From contig DASXVU010000002.1 of assembly GCA_036504055.1 (NCBI GenBank), positions 1 to 36,968 of the forward strand: a stretch of DNA of 36,968 nt, read 5' to 3'. Shown here piece by piece: positions 1 through 8,564 of the stretch. Positions within the stretch are counted from its first letter, which is position 1; the number at the start of each line of letters is the position of its first letter. The notes under the pieces were generated by a model, which ran no database searches, had not been told where the DNA came from, and worked only from the letters and a program-made list of their open reading frames with translations. Origin of the DNA: Methanomassiliicoccales archaeon (lineage in GTDB: Archaea > Thermoplasmatota > Thermoplasmata > Methanomassiliicoccales > UBA472). Both the position numbers and the translations under genes were made by a program.

Positions 1-1
1 T

Positions 2-415
2 GAAGTAGGCTCACGTGAAGTGGAAATTCACATTGCCAAGATGCTCATGGACCAGCTTGTCGATCCGGACCGCTTGGTGATGAGCGGATTCTCTGCCGGC
101 GGAAGGGTGGCGTTGCATATGTTGCTCAAAGATGCAGTAAAAGCAAAGGGCATCATTCTCGTCGGTCCCTGGCTTCCGGACCTGATATCCTTGGAACCCC
201 TGATACCGAAGCTGCGGGAGGCAAAGGTCAGGGCATACCTCGTATGCGGGGACCGGGATAGGGATTGTTTTGATTCCACCAATCGGCTGGCCGAACTCCT
301 GGGAGAGAATGGAGTATCTTTCAGGTACAGGGTAGTCGTCGGGATGGGTCATTGCTACCCAACAGATTTCGAAGATGACCTGGCAAGGGCGACCTCCTAT
401 ATCCTGGAAGGATAA
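2..415 (+). CDS. Alpha/beta hydrolase, C-terminal part (truncated by window start)
   Basis: The frame is open to the window edge, so the true start lies outside; a GTG at 20 is only the first in-frame start visible. What remains is the C-terminal half of an alpha/beta-hydrolase: a nucleophile elbow G-F-S-A-G-G about 20 residues into the fragment, a strand carrying a C-G-D-R-D acid candidate, and a G-M-G-H-C-Y-P histidine near the end. This order (Ser, Asp, His) is that of serine esterases and dienelactone-hydrolase-like enzymes. The substrate cannot be read from the fragment. The next gene, an SDR, has its own TATA box, so the two are probably not cotranscribed from a single promoter. Confidence 0.75.
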   Translation, partial: EVGSREVEIHIAKMLMDQLVDPDRLVMSGFSAGGRVALHMLLKDAVKAKGIILVGPWLPDLISLEPLIPKLREAKVRAYLVCGDRDRDCFDSTNRLAELLGENGVSFRYRVVVGMGHCYPTDFEDDLARATSYILEG

Positions 416-510
416 GCATTACCATCCAGATCATATTGGCATATGGGTCAGGGCGGATTATTCCTCGATCATCCGCCATTCCGCCTCCAATGGGTTGGGA
501 ATGCGAACGG

Positions 511-517
511 TTTATTA
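511..517 (+). promoter_or_regulatory. TATA box of the SDR gene
   Basis: TTTATTA lies 25-31 nt before the ATG at 542, the spacing expected for a leaderless archaeal transcript. It favours 542 over the longer reading that begins at 443. Confidence 0.5.
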
Positions 518-541
518 GCCTTCGGATTCACTGGGATAGTT

Positions 542-1228
542 ATGACCGAGAATATTGCGAGAACCGTCATTATCACAGGGTCCAGCGAAGGCATAGGGCG
601 GGAGGCTGCCTTCCGTTTCTCCCGCGAGCGATGGAATGTGATCATGACATACCGGAAGGACAAAGAGGAAGGCATGGAGACAAAGGCCAAATGTGATGCG
701 CTGGGGGCCAAGTCGTCTTTGCTTCTGCAACTCGACGTGTCTGACGAATCAAGCATCAGACAGGTGGTGGATGAGATCAAACGAGCTTTCGGCAAGGTCA
801 CTGTTCTGGTCAACAATGCGGGGATAGACGTATGGAAGCCGTTGAGGGAGCAGACACCGGAGGAGATATCTCGTCAAATACGCACCAATTTGGAGGGCCC
901 GATCATCATGACCATGGAGATGCTTCCAATTGTGACCAGCATGGTGCTCAATGTCGGGAGCAGAGCTGGCATAGATGGCTACTCTGGAATCGCCGTGTAC
1001 AGCGCGACCAAGGCCGGTATAAGGGGGTTCACCCGCTCCCTCGCCCAGGAAGAAAAACGCTTGAAAGTATACACCATCTATCCGGGCTATACCGCCACCC
1101 ACATGACCGGATTCCACGGCGACCCTCCCGAGAAGGTGGCCGATCTCATTTTTGATACTGCCAATGGTCGATATGATCTGCCTACGGGGGCAGACATACC
1201 GGTGTGGGACCCCCTGGGAGGCGTATGA
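542..1228 (+). CDS. Short-chain dehydrogenase/reductase (SDR)
   Basis: A 228-residue classical SDR. The Rossmann signature T-G-S-S-E-G-I-G is at residues 12-19, N-N-A-G at 91-94, the catalytic Ser near 140 and the Y-S-A-T-K pair at Tyr153/Lys157, followed by P-G at 181-182. It should be a soluble NAD(P)(H)-dependent alcohol/carbonyl oxidoreductase; the substrate is not readable. A start at 443 would add 33 residues unlike any SDR N-terminus, and a TATA box sits just ahead of 542, so the shorter form is preferred. It converges with the next gene, which lies on the other strand. Confidence 0.85.
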   Translation: MTENIARTVIITGSSEGIGREAAFRFSRERWNVIMTYRKDKEEGMETKAKCDALGAKSSLLLQLDVSDESSIRQVVDEIKRAFGKVTVLVNNAGIDVWKPLREQTPEEISRQIRTNLEGPIIMTMEMLPIVTSMVLNVGSRAGIDGYSGIAVYSATKAGIRGFTRSLAQEEKRLKVYTIYPGYTATHMTGFHGDPPEKVADLIFDTANGRYDLPTGADIPVWDPLGGV

Positions 1229-1313
1229 CCAGGAACCAATCCAGATCTTCATCCATGGGCCCGATCGTTATGAGTGTCATCGACCGAGCCATCGACGCAA
1301 TGCATCCACGGCC

Positions 1314-1997
1314 TCAGCCAGTGACCACACGGAAGTTGAACAACGGGGTATCAAGCTTTCCCATGATATTGACCCAGATGATCAACAGCATCTCCATCCC
1401 TCGGGCGGTGGTGATGTCCCCCAGATCGTTGACGTTCTTCCATCCGTACTGATTCAGCAGTTGCCTGACCTCCGCCTTGGCGGAGGGATCATTTCCACCG
1501 ATGAACATGTCATGGTCTCCGTTGGCCAACTTCATCGGATCTGCCTGCAGTGCGGCGTTCACCGTGTTCAGGGTCTTCACCACCTTGGCCTTCGGGAACT
1601 CACGCTGTATCTGCTCCCCCAGGGAATCGCTGTTGGATACTAGGAGGGTGGGCGGCATTCCCTTGGAGAAGTCGAGCGGGTTCGAGATGTCCATGAGCAC
1701 CTTGCCGCTCAGGTTCTGTTCTCCCGCCGCCCTCAATGCCTCTATCGAATGCTCTCCCTTTGTGGCGTTGATGATAAGATCCCCCTTCTCGGCCGCTTCC
1801 CTGAAGGTGACCAATCTCACTCGGGGGTTCTGTTTCAGCCATTCCTTGATCGGCGGATCGCCCCTGGGATTATTCTCGACCTGCGACATCGCTTTGGGGA
1901 CGTCCCGAGTCCCCATGTACACCTCGTGACCTAACTGTGCCAGTCTTGCGGCGTTCGCCCTTCCTACCGAACCGGTGCCTAACACTCCGATCTTCAT
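1314..1997 (-). CDS. NADPH-dependent F420 reductase-like dinucleotide-binding protein (COG2085 type)
   Basis: A 227-residue protein with an N-terminal Rossmann motif G-T-G-S-V-G at residues 7-12 and a G-T-R loop at 29-31 at the end of the second strand, where F420:NADP oxidoreductases bind the NADPH phosphate. An I-S-N-P-L-D segment follows in the middle, as in the F420_oxidored (PF03807) family. Established members pass hydride between F420 and NADP, but many COG2085 proteins are uncharacterised, so the partner is inferred. The start is chosen as the ATG at 1997; a GTG one codon upstream is also possible. A GAGGGGA Shine-Dalgarno site lies just ahead. Confidence 0.75.
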   Translation of the reverse strand: MKIGVLGTGSVGRANAARLAQLGHEVYMGTRDVPKAMSQVENNPRGDPPIKEWLKQNPRVRLVTFREAAEKGDLIINATKGEHSIEALRAAGEQNLSGKVLMDISNPLDFSKGMPPTLLVSNSDSLGEQIQREFPKAKVVKTLNTVNAALQADPMKLANGDHDMFIGGNDPSAKAEVRQLLNQYGWKNVNDLGDITTARGMEMLLIIWVNIMGKLDTPLFNFRVVTG

Positions 1998-2162
1998 CAC
2001 GTTCCCCTCTTATCGATACGATCTCGATCGCCGCGCATATCTAGGTTGCCCGATGGGATGTCGAGATAAGCTCGTGCTTTGCGCTTCATCTTCCACCTGA
2101 TCGAGAGCTGACCATGGAAAAATGTCAATACAGAGTACCTCCAATCCCGTCCGGTGAATCAT

Positions 2163-3662
2163 ATGGACAAGATCGCCATTCGCCATAAGCTCAACTCGTT
2201 CGATGTGACCAACATCGTGGTCGGTTCGATCATCGGAGCTGATGTCTATGTGGCGACCGCCATCGGTGCCAGACTACTGGGTCCCGCCTCGATACTGATA
2301 TGGGTTCTGGCAGGATTGATGGCCATGGTGATCGCGATATCCTTCGCCTATTGCGTAATGATGGCACCGAAGGCTGGGGGTCCCTACGCCTACGTCAACG
2401 AAGTGTCGACTCCATTCGTAGGCTTCACCGTGGGATGGAGCCTTCTGCTGGCGGAATGGTTCTCCCTAGCAGTGTTCCCCGTCGCCTTCGCGCAGTACTT
2501 CGTCGCATTGATTCCCGGTCTGGGGGCATTGGAACAGCTACTGCTGAAGGCGGTGTTCATTGTCATCATCCTGTTCACCAACCTGCTTGGCGTAAAGGCT
2601 GCCGGCAGGATCAACGACGGGCTCACGCTGGCAAAGCTCGGCCCGCTGTTATTGATCATCGTCGGTGGGCTCATCCTGATGGTTGCCCAGCCATCTCTGG
2701 TCCTAGGGAACTTCACTCCGTTCGCGACGGGCGGGACGGCGGCCCTGGGTCAGGCATTGGTGCTGATCTTCTGGGCATACGCTGGTTTCGAACTTTCAAC
2801 ATTGCCAGCGGATGAGATCGAAAAGCCGGAAAGGACCATCCCGAAGTCGATAGTCATGGGCATGCTGATCGTCATCGCCTTCTATCTCCTGACCAATTTC
2901 GTGGTGATCGGATTGGTAAGCCAGTCAACTTTGGCGACCTCTGCGAGTCCGCTAATCGATGCCACCTCGGCAATATTCGGAGGCGGGTTATTGGCATTGA
3001 TCGCCGTCGCCTTCGTCGGTGTCGGGGCACTGATCTCCATCACCGGAGCTGACGAGTCGGGAACCATCGGCTCTTCTCGGCTGGCCTATGCCATGTCCCT
3101 GGACGGGCTCCTGCCCAAGGCGTTCCATCTGACCCGCGGTCCATCGAACACCCCCTATCTCGGCCTGACCATTCTGTGCATCACCGCGTTCGTGGCCTCA
3201 GCCTTCGGTGGAATAAGCGCCTTGATCAATTCCTCCGTGTTCCTGCTGGCATTCACTTACCTGGCAACCTGCATTTCAGCGATTCGGCTACAGGCAAAGC
3301 ACAATGAGATTTCTGCGAAACTGATCGGTCGGAGGATCATTCCTTTGACCGGTTCCTTGTTCTGCATAGTCCTGCTCCTGCTGGTCGATCCGTTTCAGAT
3401 CGTGGTTTCCCTGGGTCTCTTGGCGGTCGGCGTGCCGATATATACCTACTTTTCACCCAAGAAGGAGTTGTCAGAGGCTAAAGCGATATTCATGTCCAGG
3501 GAAGCGCGTCTGCGTCGGGCCTGCCATCAGGCCAGGACATTCCTGGCTTTCCCTATCCACAAGATCAAGATATTCCATTACCGCAGGACCGGACACGGCA
3601 GCGCCCTGCTCTGCGGGGACAAGGCGGAGTGCCAGGAGAACGACTCATGCAAACCAATATGA
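2163..3662 (+). CDS. APC-superfamily amino acid permease
   Basis: A 499-residue polytopic membrane protein. The first helix carries the unwound G-S-I-I-G-A-D-V-Y motif typical of APC transporters, followed by about eleven more hydrophobic spans and an E-I-E-K-P-E-R-T-I-P loop that is a hallmark of AA_permease_2 proteins. It should exchange or take up an amino acid or amine. The ATG at 2163 is preferred over a GTG at 2154 because GGTGA lies seven nt ahead of it. The last 60 or so residues form a basic cytoplasmic tail with three cysteines in the final 20 residues, longer than usual. It stands alone in its orientation, so no pathway is implied. Confidence 0.85.
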   Translation: MDKIAIRHKLNSFDVTNIVVGSIIGADVYVATAIGARLLGPASILIWVLAGLMAMVIAISFAYCVMMAPKAGGPYAYVNEVSTPFVGFTVGWSLLLAEWFSLAVFPVAFAQYFVALIPGLGALEQLLLKAVFIVIILFTNLLGVKAAGRINDGLTLAKLGPLLLIIVGGLILMVAQPSLVLGNFTPFATGGTAALGQALVLIFWAYAGFELSTLPADEIEKPERTIPKSIVMGMLIVIAFYLLTNFVVIGLVSQSTLATSASPLIDATSAIFGGGLLALIAVAFVGVGALISITGADESGTIGSSRLAYAMSLDGLLPKAFHLTRGPSNTPYLGLTILCITAFVASAFGGISALINSSVFLLAFTYLATCISAIRLQAKHNEISAKLIGRRIIPLTGSLFCIVLLLLVDPFQIVVSLGLLAVGVPIYTYFSPKKELSEAKAIFMSREARLRRACHQARTFLAFPIHKIKIFHYRRTGHGSALLCGDKAECQENDSCKPI

Positions 3663-3943
3663 TCTTGTTTGGCCAACCATCCCGAATCGCCAGCCTCAGT
3701 CCGGCATGACCGAGGACACAAGTGGACAACTCTATGGTGAGCTGATATCCCTTGGAAACATATCCGTTAAATAATTACCGCTCGAACGATGCCAAATCGA
3801 GCCCGACTCACATCCTGACCATCTTTTCGTAACTTTAGAGGCTGCATGAACTTTTGGACCCGTTCAATCAACGGTGTCATTAATTTATAGGACGCCCTTT
3901 AGAGCTTGGGGGAGGTGAGACGGTCGAAGTAAAGGAAAAATGG
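3663..3943. other. Intergenic region with promoter candidates for the MFS gene
   Basis: No coding pattern is seen in these 280 nt. Two AT-rich TATA candidates occur: GTTAAATAATTA near 3770 and TTAATTTATA near 3881-3890. The second lies about 60 nt before the TTG start and would give a leader of roughly 30 nt carrying GGAGGTGA and AAAGGA. Confidence 0.4.
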
Positions 3944-5200
3944 TTGAAGCGTTTCGTCACGATATGGGCCGGACAGTCCTCCTCACTGATCGGAAGTCAA
4001 CTGGTTCAATTCGCTTTGATCTGGTATCTGACCATCCAAACCGGTTCTGCGACCGTCCTAGCCATTGCGAGCGTCGCGGCGATCGTCCCCCAGATCATTC
4101 TAACACCGATAGCTGGTGTATATGCTGACCGGTGGAGACGTCGACGGGTGATGATCGCCGCCGATGCGCTCATCGCGGCCAGCACATTCTGTTTGATCAT
4201 ACTCTTTGCATTGGGGTATGCAGAGATATGGCACATATTCGTCGTCATGTTCGCCAGGGCCTGTTTCGCTGCGTTTCATTGGCCGGCCAGCCAGGCCACG
4301 ACAGCCATGCTTGTTCCCGAAGAGCACCTTACTAGGGTAGCTGGAATGAACCAATCGATGATGGGATTTGCGAACATACTGGCTCCGCCATTGGCCGCCA
4401 TCCTGATCGCAATTCTGCCGATCGAACAGGTTCTGGCGTTCGACATACTCACCGCCTCTTTCGCCATAATTCCTCTCCTTTTCATCAGATTCCCTGAACC
4501 TGCCCCGAGGACGGGACCGAGGCAGAGAATCCTCCTCGACCTGAAGGACGCGTTCGCCTATTTCCGGGGATGGCGTGGGGCACTGACCATGATGTCGATG
4601 TTCATGGCGGTGAACATGCTGATCACTCCCGCCTTCAACTTGATGCCTATCCTGGTGGTCAATACCTTTCATGGTGGGGTTATCGACTATGCCACCCTTG
4701 AGGTGGTTGCTGGCATAGGGATGATAGCGGGCGGTATAGCCTTGAGCATATGGGGAGGGACCAAAAGGAAGATAGTCACGGTCATGTCCTGCACCTTTCT
4801 GGCAGGAGTAGGCATCACCATGCTGGCGTTGGTGCCCAATGACGGATTTCTGATCGTTTTGGGTCTGGTCCTATTCATCGGCTTGATGATGCCGATGCTG
4901 AACGGGTCGCTCAATTCCTTGTTGCAGACCTGCATACCCAAGGGAATGCAGGGGAGGGTCTTCGCGCTGATGGCATCCATGTCCGTGGGGGCCGCCCCCA
5001 TAGGCATGGCGTTCGCCGGGCCGATCGCCGACAGCATCGGCATCCAGGCATGGTTCCTGATCGCAGGGATCCCTACCGCTTTGATCGGCGCGACCGCGTT
5101 CCTCCTGCCCAGCGTCATGGGGATCGAGGATCCAGCGAGCCAACCGGGTCACGGGCAGGATGTCGTCGAGGTCTCCGCATCCAAAGAGACCGATGGTTGA
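3944..5200 (+). CDS. MFS exporter, MefA/EntS-like
   Basis: A 418-residue major facilitator with about twelve membrane spans. The motif-A loop between helices 2 and 3 reads G-V-Y-A-D-R-W-R-R-R-R, and a second-half counterpart is degenerate. The start W-A-G-Q-S-S-S-L-I-G-S-Q resembles macrolide-efflux and siderophore-export members of the MFS_3 group, which are proton-driven exporters in the cytoplasmic membrane. Substrate is not readable. The start is uncertain: no ATG is in frame, and TTG at 3944 has AAAGGA seven nt upstream. An ATG at 3940 is in another frame. Confidence 0.8.
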   Translation: MKRFVTIWAGQSSSLIGSQLVQFALIWYLTIQTGSATVLAIASVAAIVPQIILTPIAGVYADRWRRRRVMIAADALIAASTFCLIILFALGYAEIWHIFVVMFARACFAAFHWPASQATTAMLVPEEHLTRVAGMNQSMMGFANILAPPLAAILIAILPIEQVLAFDILTASFAIIPLLFIRFPEPAPRTGPRQRILLDLKDAFAYFRGWRGALTMMSMFMAVNMLITPAFNLMPILVVNTFHGGVIDYATLEVVAGIGMIAGGIALSIWGGTKRKIVTVMSCTFLAGVGITMLALVPNDGFLIVLGLVLFIGLMMPMLNGSLNSLLQTCIPKGMQGRVFALMASMSVGAAPIGMAFAGPIADSIGIQAWFLIAGIPTALIGATAFLLPSVMGIEDPASQPGHGQDVVEVSASKETDG

Positions 5201-5221
5201 CGATGAATGTGACTTCGCTTA

Positions 5222-6451
5222 CTAACCGATCAGCTTCAGTTCCTTTCCTATGGCAGAGAACCTCTCGATGGCGAAGTCTAGGTCCTCCCTGGTCAAGGCG
5301 GCGTTCATGATCGTCCTGATCCGGGCCTTGTCCTTGGCCACCATGGGGAAGACGATCGGCAGGGCGAACACCTGTTCCTCGATCAACCGTTGGCTCAGTT
5401 TCTTGGCGGTTATAGTGTCACCAACCATGACCGGGGTGATCGGCGTTTCGCTCCGTCCCAGATCGAAACCCAGTTGCCTCATGGCTTTCTTGAAGTAATT
5501 GGTGTTCTCCCACAGAGATAGTACGTGCCCTGGTTCCTGTTCCAGCACGTCAATGGCTGCGGTGCAGGCGGCCGCCACCGCCGGCGGATGCGACCCGCTC
5601 AGCAGCCATGTGCGGCTCTTATTCATCGCAAAACGGACCAGGTCCTCCGAACCAGAGATATGTCCTCCGACAACACCATAGGCTTTGGAGAACGTCCCCA
5701 TCTCGACATGGACCTCCTCGTGGGTCAGGTGATAATGGGAGACGATGCCGCGGCCGCCCTCTCCCAGGACTCCCTCACCGTGGGCGTCGTCGACATACAA
5801 CATGGCCCCATGTCCCTCAGCCAGTCTGGCGATCTTGTCCAGGGGGGCGATGTCACCGTCCATGGAGAAAACGCCGTCGGTTATTATCAGGATCCTCCGA
5901 TACGGCGGAGAGTGCTTCTCGATCTCGTCGAGCTTCCTGGCAAGGTCATCAGCGTCCCCATGCCGATAGACCTCGCGGTCGGCGTATGAGAGCCTTACCC
6001 CGTCTATGATGCTTCCATGGTTAAGTTCATCGCTGACTATGACGTCTCCCTTTCCAACCAGTTGGGGTATCAGTCCGGCATTGGTGGCGAAGCCTGTCTG
6101 GTAGACCAATGAGGCGGGCGTTCCCTTGAAACGAGCGAGGCGTCTTTCTAGCTCTAGATGGAGGTCCAGCGTGCCGGCGATCGGCCTGACCGAGCCAGAA
6201 CCAGCTCCGTGAGTCCGGACGGCGCGGATCGCCACCTCCTTGAGCCTGGGATGGTTGCTCAGCCCCAGATAGTTATTGGAACAGAACATCAACACCTTCT
6301 TTCCATCGACCATGCACCATGCGGTGCTCGGCCCCTCCAGCTCCCTTATCTTCCAGTCCAGGTCGCTCTTGACCAGTTCTTCATATTCGTCTTTCATGAA
6401 TGATGTCGGGTCGCGCAATTCCATTCCTCCCAATCCGATCAATCCTGTCAT
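5222..6451 (-). CDS. kbl: 2-amino-3-ketobutyrate CoA ligase (glycine C-acetyltransferase)
   Basis: A 409-residue fold-type I PLP enzyme of the alpha-oxoamine synthase family. It would cleave 2-amino-3-ketobutyrate with CoA to glycine and acetyl-CoA. Visible landmarks: C-S-N-N-Y-L-G-L near residue 57, D-E-L-N-H-G at 141-146 (His stacks on PLP), D-D-A-H-G at 221-225 and the Schiff-base lysine in T-F-S-K-A at Lys256. The start at 6451 overlaps the tdh stop by an ATGA, which supports translational coupling; a longer frame from 6526 would run back into tdh. Its partner tdh directly upstream makes Kbl far more likely than AONS (BioF) or serine palmitoyltransferase. Confidence 0.93.
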   Translation of the reverse strand: MTGLIGLGGMELRDPTSFMKDEYEELVKSDLDWKIRELEGPSTAWCMVDGKKVLMFCSNNYLGLSNHPRLKEVAIRAVRTHGAGSGSVRPIAGTLDLHLELERRLARFKGTPASLVYQTGFATNAGLIPQLVGKGDVIVSDELNHGSIIDGVRLSYADREVYRHGDADDLARKLDEIEKHSPPYRRILIITDGVFSMDGDIAPLDKIARLAEGHGAMLYVDDAHGEGVLGEGGRGIVSHYHLTHEEVHVEMGTFSKAYGVVGGHISGSEDLVRFAMNKSRTWLLSGSHPPAVAAACTAAIDVLEQEPGHVLSLWENTNYFKKAMRQLGFDLGRSETPITPVMVGDTITAKKLSQRLIEEQVFALPIVFPMVAKDKARIRTIMNAALTREDLDFAIERFSAIGKELKLIG

Positions 6452-7428
6452 ACATCCTTCAGTTTTCTTTCCAGTCGAGATAGCATATCCTCTACCATTT
6501 CTTCCCGGTCGAAGTATGGTTTCCATCCCCAGTCCTGCCTGGCCTCGGAATCGTCCAACGATCTGGGCCAGGAGTCGGCGATCTGCTGCCGGCTATCCGG
6601 GCGGTATTCGACTGAGAAGCCGGGCATTCGGCTCTTGATCGATCCCGCCAATTCACCTGCGGAGAAGCTCATTCCAGCCAGGTTGTAGGCGTCGTGTCGG
6701 CGGACCTGGTCCCGGTGGGATTCCATGAGCTGGACCGCAGCGTTGATGCAATCAGGCATGTAGAGCATGGGTAGCGCCGTGTCCTCTCTGACGAAGCACA
6801 CATAATGTCCATGGAGGATCGCCTCATAGAAGATGGCTACCGCATAATCGGTCGTCCCTCCTCCCGGAGGGGTTTCAGAACTGATGATCCCCGGGTACCT
6901 GACGCTGCGGGTGTCCAGACCATACTTCAGAAAATAATAGTTTGAGAGCAGCTCTCCGGCAACCTTGGTCACGCCATACATGGAGGTCGGTCTGAGGGCC
7001 GTGTCCTGCGGGGTCAGGTTTCGCGGTGAGGTCGGTCCGAACGCGGCGATGGAACTGGGCCAGAAGACCCTATCGACCCGAACGGAGAGGCTGGCGTCTA
7101 GCACGTTCTTAAGCGAGGTCATATTGATGTTCCAGGCTTCCTGCGGCCTCTCCTCTCCCACCGCCGACAGCATCGCCGCCAAATGGTAAACCTGGTCGAT
7201 CCCTTCCTTTTTCATCGTTTCGGAAAGGGCCCCAAGGTCCATCAGATCCAGCGTCAAGAAAGGGCCAGCATCCTCCATCTCCCTGGTGGGCTTTCTTACA
7301 TGCCCCGCGGCGACCACGTTGTCCCGACCATATCTCTTACGTAGCTCAGGCACCAACTCTGATCCGATCTGACCGGTCGCCCCGGTCACCAGAATTCTGC
7401 CAGAAGGACCCGGTTCCGATGATGACAT
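6448..7428 (-). CDS. tdh: L-threonine 3-dehydrogenase, SDR (epimerase-like) type
   Basis: A 326-residue extended SDR. It carries T-G-A-T-G-Q-I-G at residues 15-22, P-S-S at 124-126 and the catalytic Y-G-V-T-K at Tyr151/Lys155. The H-L-A-A-M-L-S-A-V-G-E and N-I-N-M-T-S-L-K-N-V-L segments are characteristic of the NAD-dependent TDH found in Thermoplasma and Flavobacterium, which is unrelated to the zinc MDR-type TDH. It oxidises L-threonine to 2-amino-3-ketobutyrate for the overlapping kbl. A TATA-like GTTAAATGCA lies at 7460-7451 on the minus strand, about 28 nt ahead, so the message is probably leaderless. Confidence 0.92.
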   Translation of the reverse strand: MSSSEPGPSGRILVTGATGQIGSELVPELRKRYGRDNVVAAGHVRKPTREMEDAGPFLTLDLMDLGALSETMKKEGIDQVYHLAAMLSAVGEERPQEAWNINMTSLKNVLDASLSVRVDRVFWPSSIAAFGPTSPRNLTPQDTALRPTSMYGVTKVAGELLSNYYFLKYGLDTRSVRYPGIISSETPPGGGTTDYAVAIFYEAILHGHYVCFVREDTALPMLYMPDCINAAVQLMESHRDQVRRHDAYNLAGMSFSAGELAGSIKSRMPGFSVEYRPDSRQQIADSWPRSLDDSEARQDWGWKPYFDREEMVEDMLSRLERKLKDV

Positions 7429-7501
7429 TCATGGGTGTCTTTGAGCCCGATGCATTTAACCGTTCCGTCAGGGACGGTCGAACACCAGGTTCTTTGGCGC
7501 A

Positions 7502-8380
7502 TCACACCTTCCAATACCCGGCAGCGACCTCGCTTACCTTTCCGCCAACGTTCACAACGATCTCTCCAGCAGATTCAGCTGCCTTCAGGTATAGGGTCGA
7601 CGGCCTTCCAATCTCATAGCCTTGGCCCACCTTTGTCTCAAATCCCGGTGAACCCTGATAGCGATTCTTGACCAGGTATGCGGCCAAGCAACCGTTGCCG
7701 CTTCCCGTCGCAGGATCCTCGGCGATCCCCTCAAGAACGGGGAAGACCCTTACACTGAAGTCCTGACCAGGCTCCTGACCTTCGGGAACGAATGCCAGAG
7801 GTATGAACGGCTCTCCTCCGGAGATCATCGAACGGAGGGCGGTCTCGTCGATCTTTATCTTCCTCAGGACATCCAGCGAACGGAGCGGGACGATAACGAA
7901 CGGCAGGCCTGTGGACACTATCTCTGATGGCCATCGGTCGTCGATGTCCCTCTCCCTAAGACCTAGCATTCCTGCCACCTCGTTCGGTTCGAATCTTTTG
8001 CCGAATTCGGGGGGCCGCTGCTTCATCCATGCCATTCCAGGCTCCTTGGGGAACGTGACAGGGATCTGGCCCACCTTCAAATTTAGGACGACCCTTTCGA
8101 CCTTTCTTTTGATGAGCTTCTCTCGTATGAGGTAGGCGGTGCCCAGGGTCGGATGTCCGGCGAATGGTATCTCCTCGCCCGGAGTGAAGATGCGGACATC
8201 GTATCCTCCCCGATCCTCTTGTCTTGATGTGATGAAAGTTGTTTCAGAAAAATTCGTTTCCTTGGCTATCTTCTGCATCTGGCGACCATCCAGCCTGCCG
8301 AAATCGAGGAACGTGGCCAGCTGATTCCCCTCAAGAGGTTTTTCCGAGAAAACGTCGGTGATGAAGAAACGGATGTTCAT
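7502..8380 (-). CDS. PhzF-family isomerase/epimerase-like protein
   Basis: A 292-residue PhzF-fold protein. The catalytic glutamate sits in N-F-S-E-T at residue 46, matching the general base of PhzF; F-A-G-H-P-T-L-G at 73-80 and a late D-P-A-T-G-S-G-N-G complete the two-lobe signature. PhzF itself isomerises an aminocarboxylate in phenazine synthesis; no other phenazine genes are present, so the real substrate is unknown and may be an amino-acid-like metabolite. The start at 8380 is chosen because typical PhzF proteins begin M-x-I-x-F-x-x-x-D-V-F and a GGATATATC TATA candidate sits about 38 nt upstream; the frame would otherwise extend 21 residues to 8443. Confidence 0.88.
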   Translation of the reverse strand: MNIRFFITDVFSEKPLEGNQLATFLDFGRLDGRQMQKIAKETNFSETTFITSRQEDRGGYDVRIFTPGEEIPFAGHPTLGTAYLIREKLIKRKVERVVLNLKVGQIPVTFPKEPGMAWMKQRPPEFGKRFEPNEVAGMLGLRERDIDDRWPSEIVSTGLPFVIVPLRSLDVLRKIKIDETALRSMISGGEPFIPLAFVPEGQEPGQDFSVRVFPVLEGIAEDPATGSGNGCLAAYLVKNRYQGSPGFETKVGQGYEIGRPSTLYLKAAESAGEIVVNVGGKVSEVAAGYWKV

Positions 8381-8523
8381 TGGTAACGACCGGGCATTCA
8401 ATGCCTCTCTGAAAGATATATCCTGCGAAGACCCGTTGTCCATGTCTATGACTATGGATTACGAAATCTTCGATAATTCAGAGTTAATGTTCAATAATCT
8501 ACAATATTTCATAGTGGTTGATA

Positions 8524-8535
8524 TTATATATTATA
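8524..8535 (+). promoter_or_regulatory. TATA box and AT-rich control region of hcp
   Basis: A very AT-rich stretch (8455-8550) separates the divergent phzF and hcp genes. TTATATATTATA is 30-40 nt ahead of the hcp ATG at 8565, and AAGGTGA (8553-8559) is a good Shine-Dalgarno site for that ATG. No clear palindromic operator was found. Confidence 0.6.
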
Positions 8536-8564
8536 GCTTACATCGAATTACCAAGGTGAAATGA

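Noticed and set aside
7502-8380. Phenazine biosynthesis locus
   Set aside because: Only a PhzF-fold protein is present, and such proteins are widespread outside phenazine pathways.
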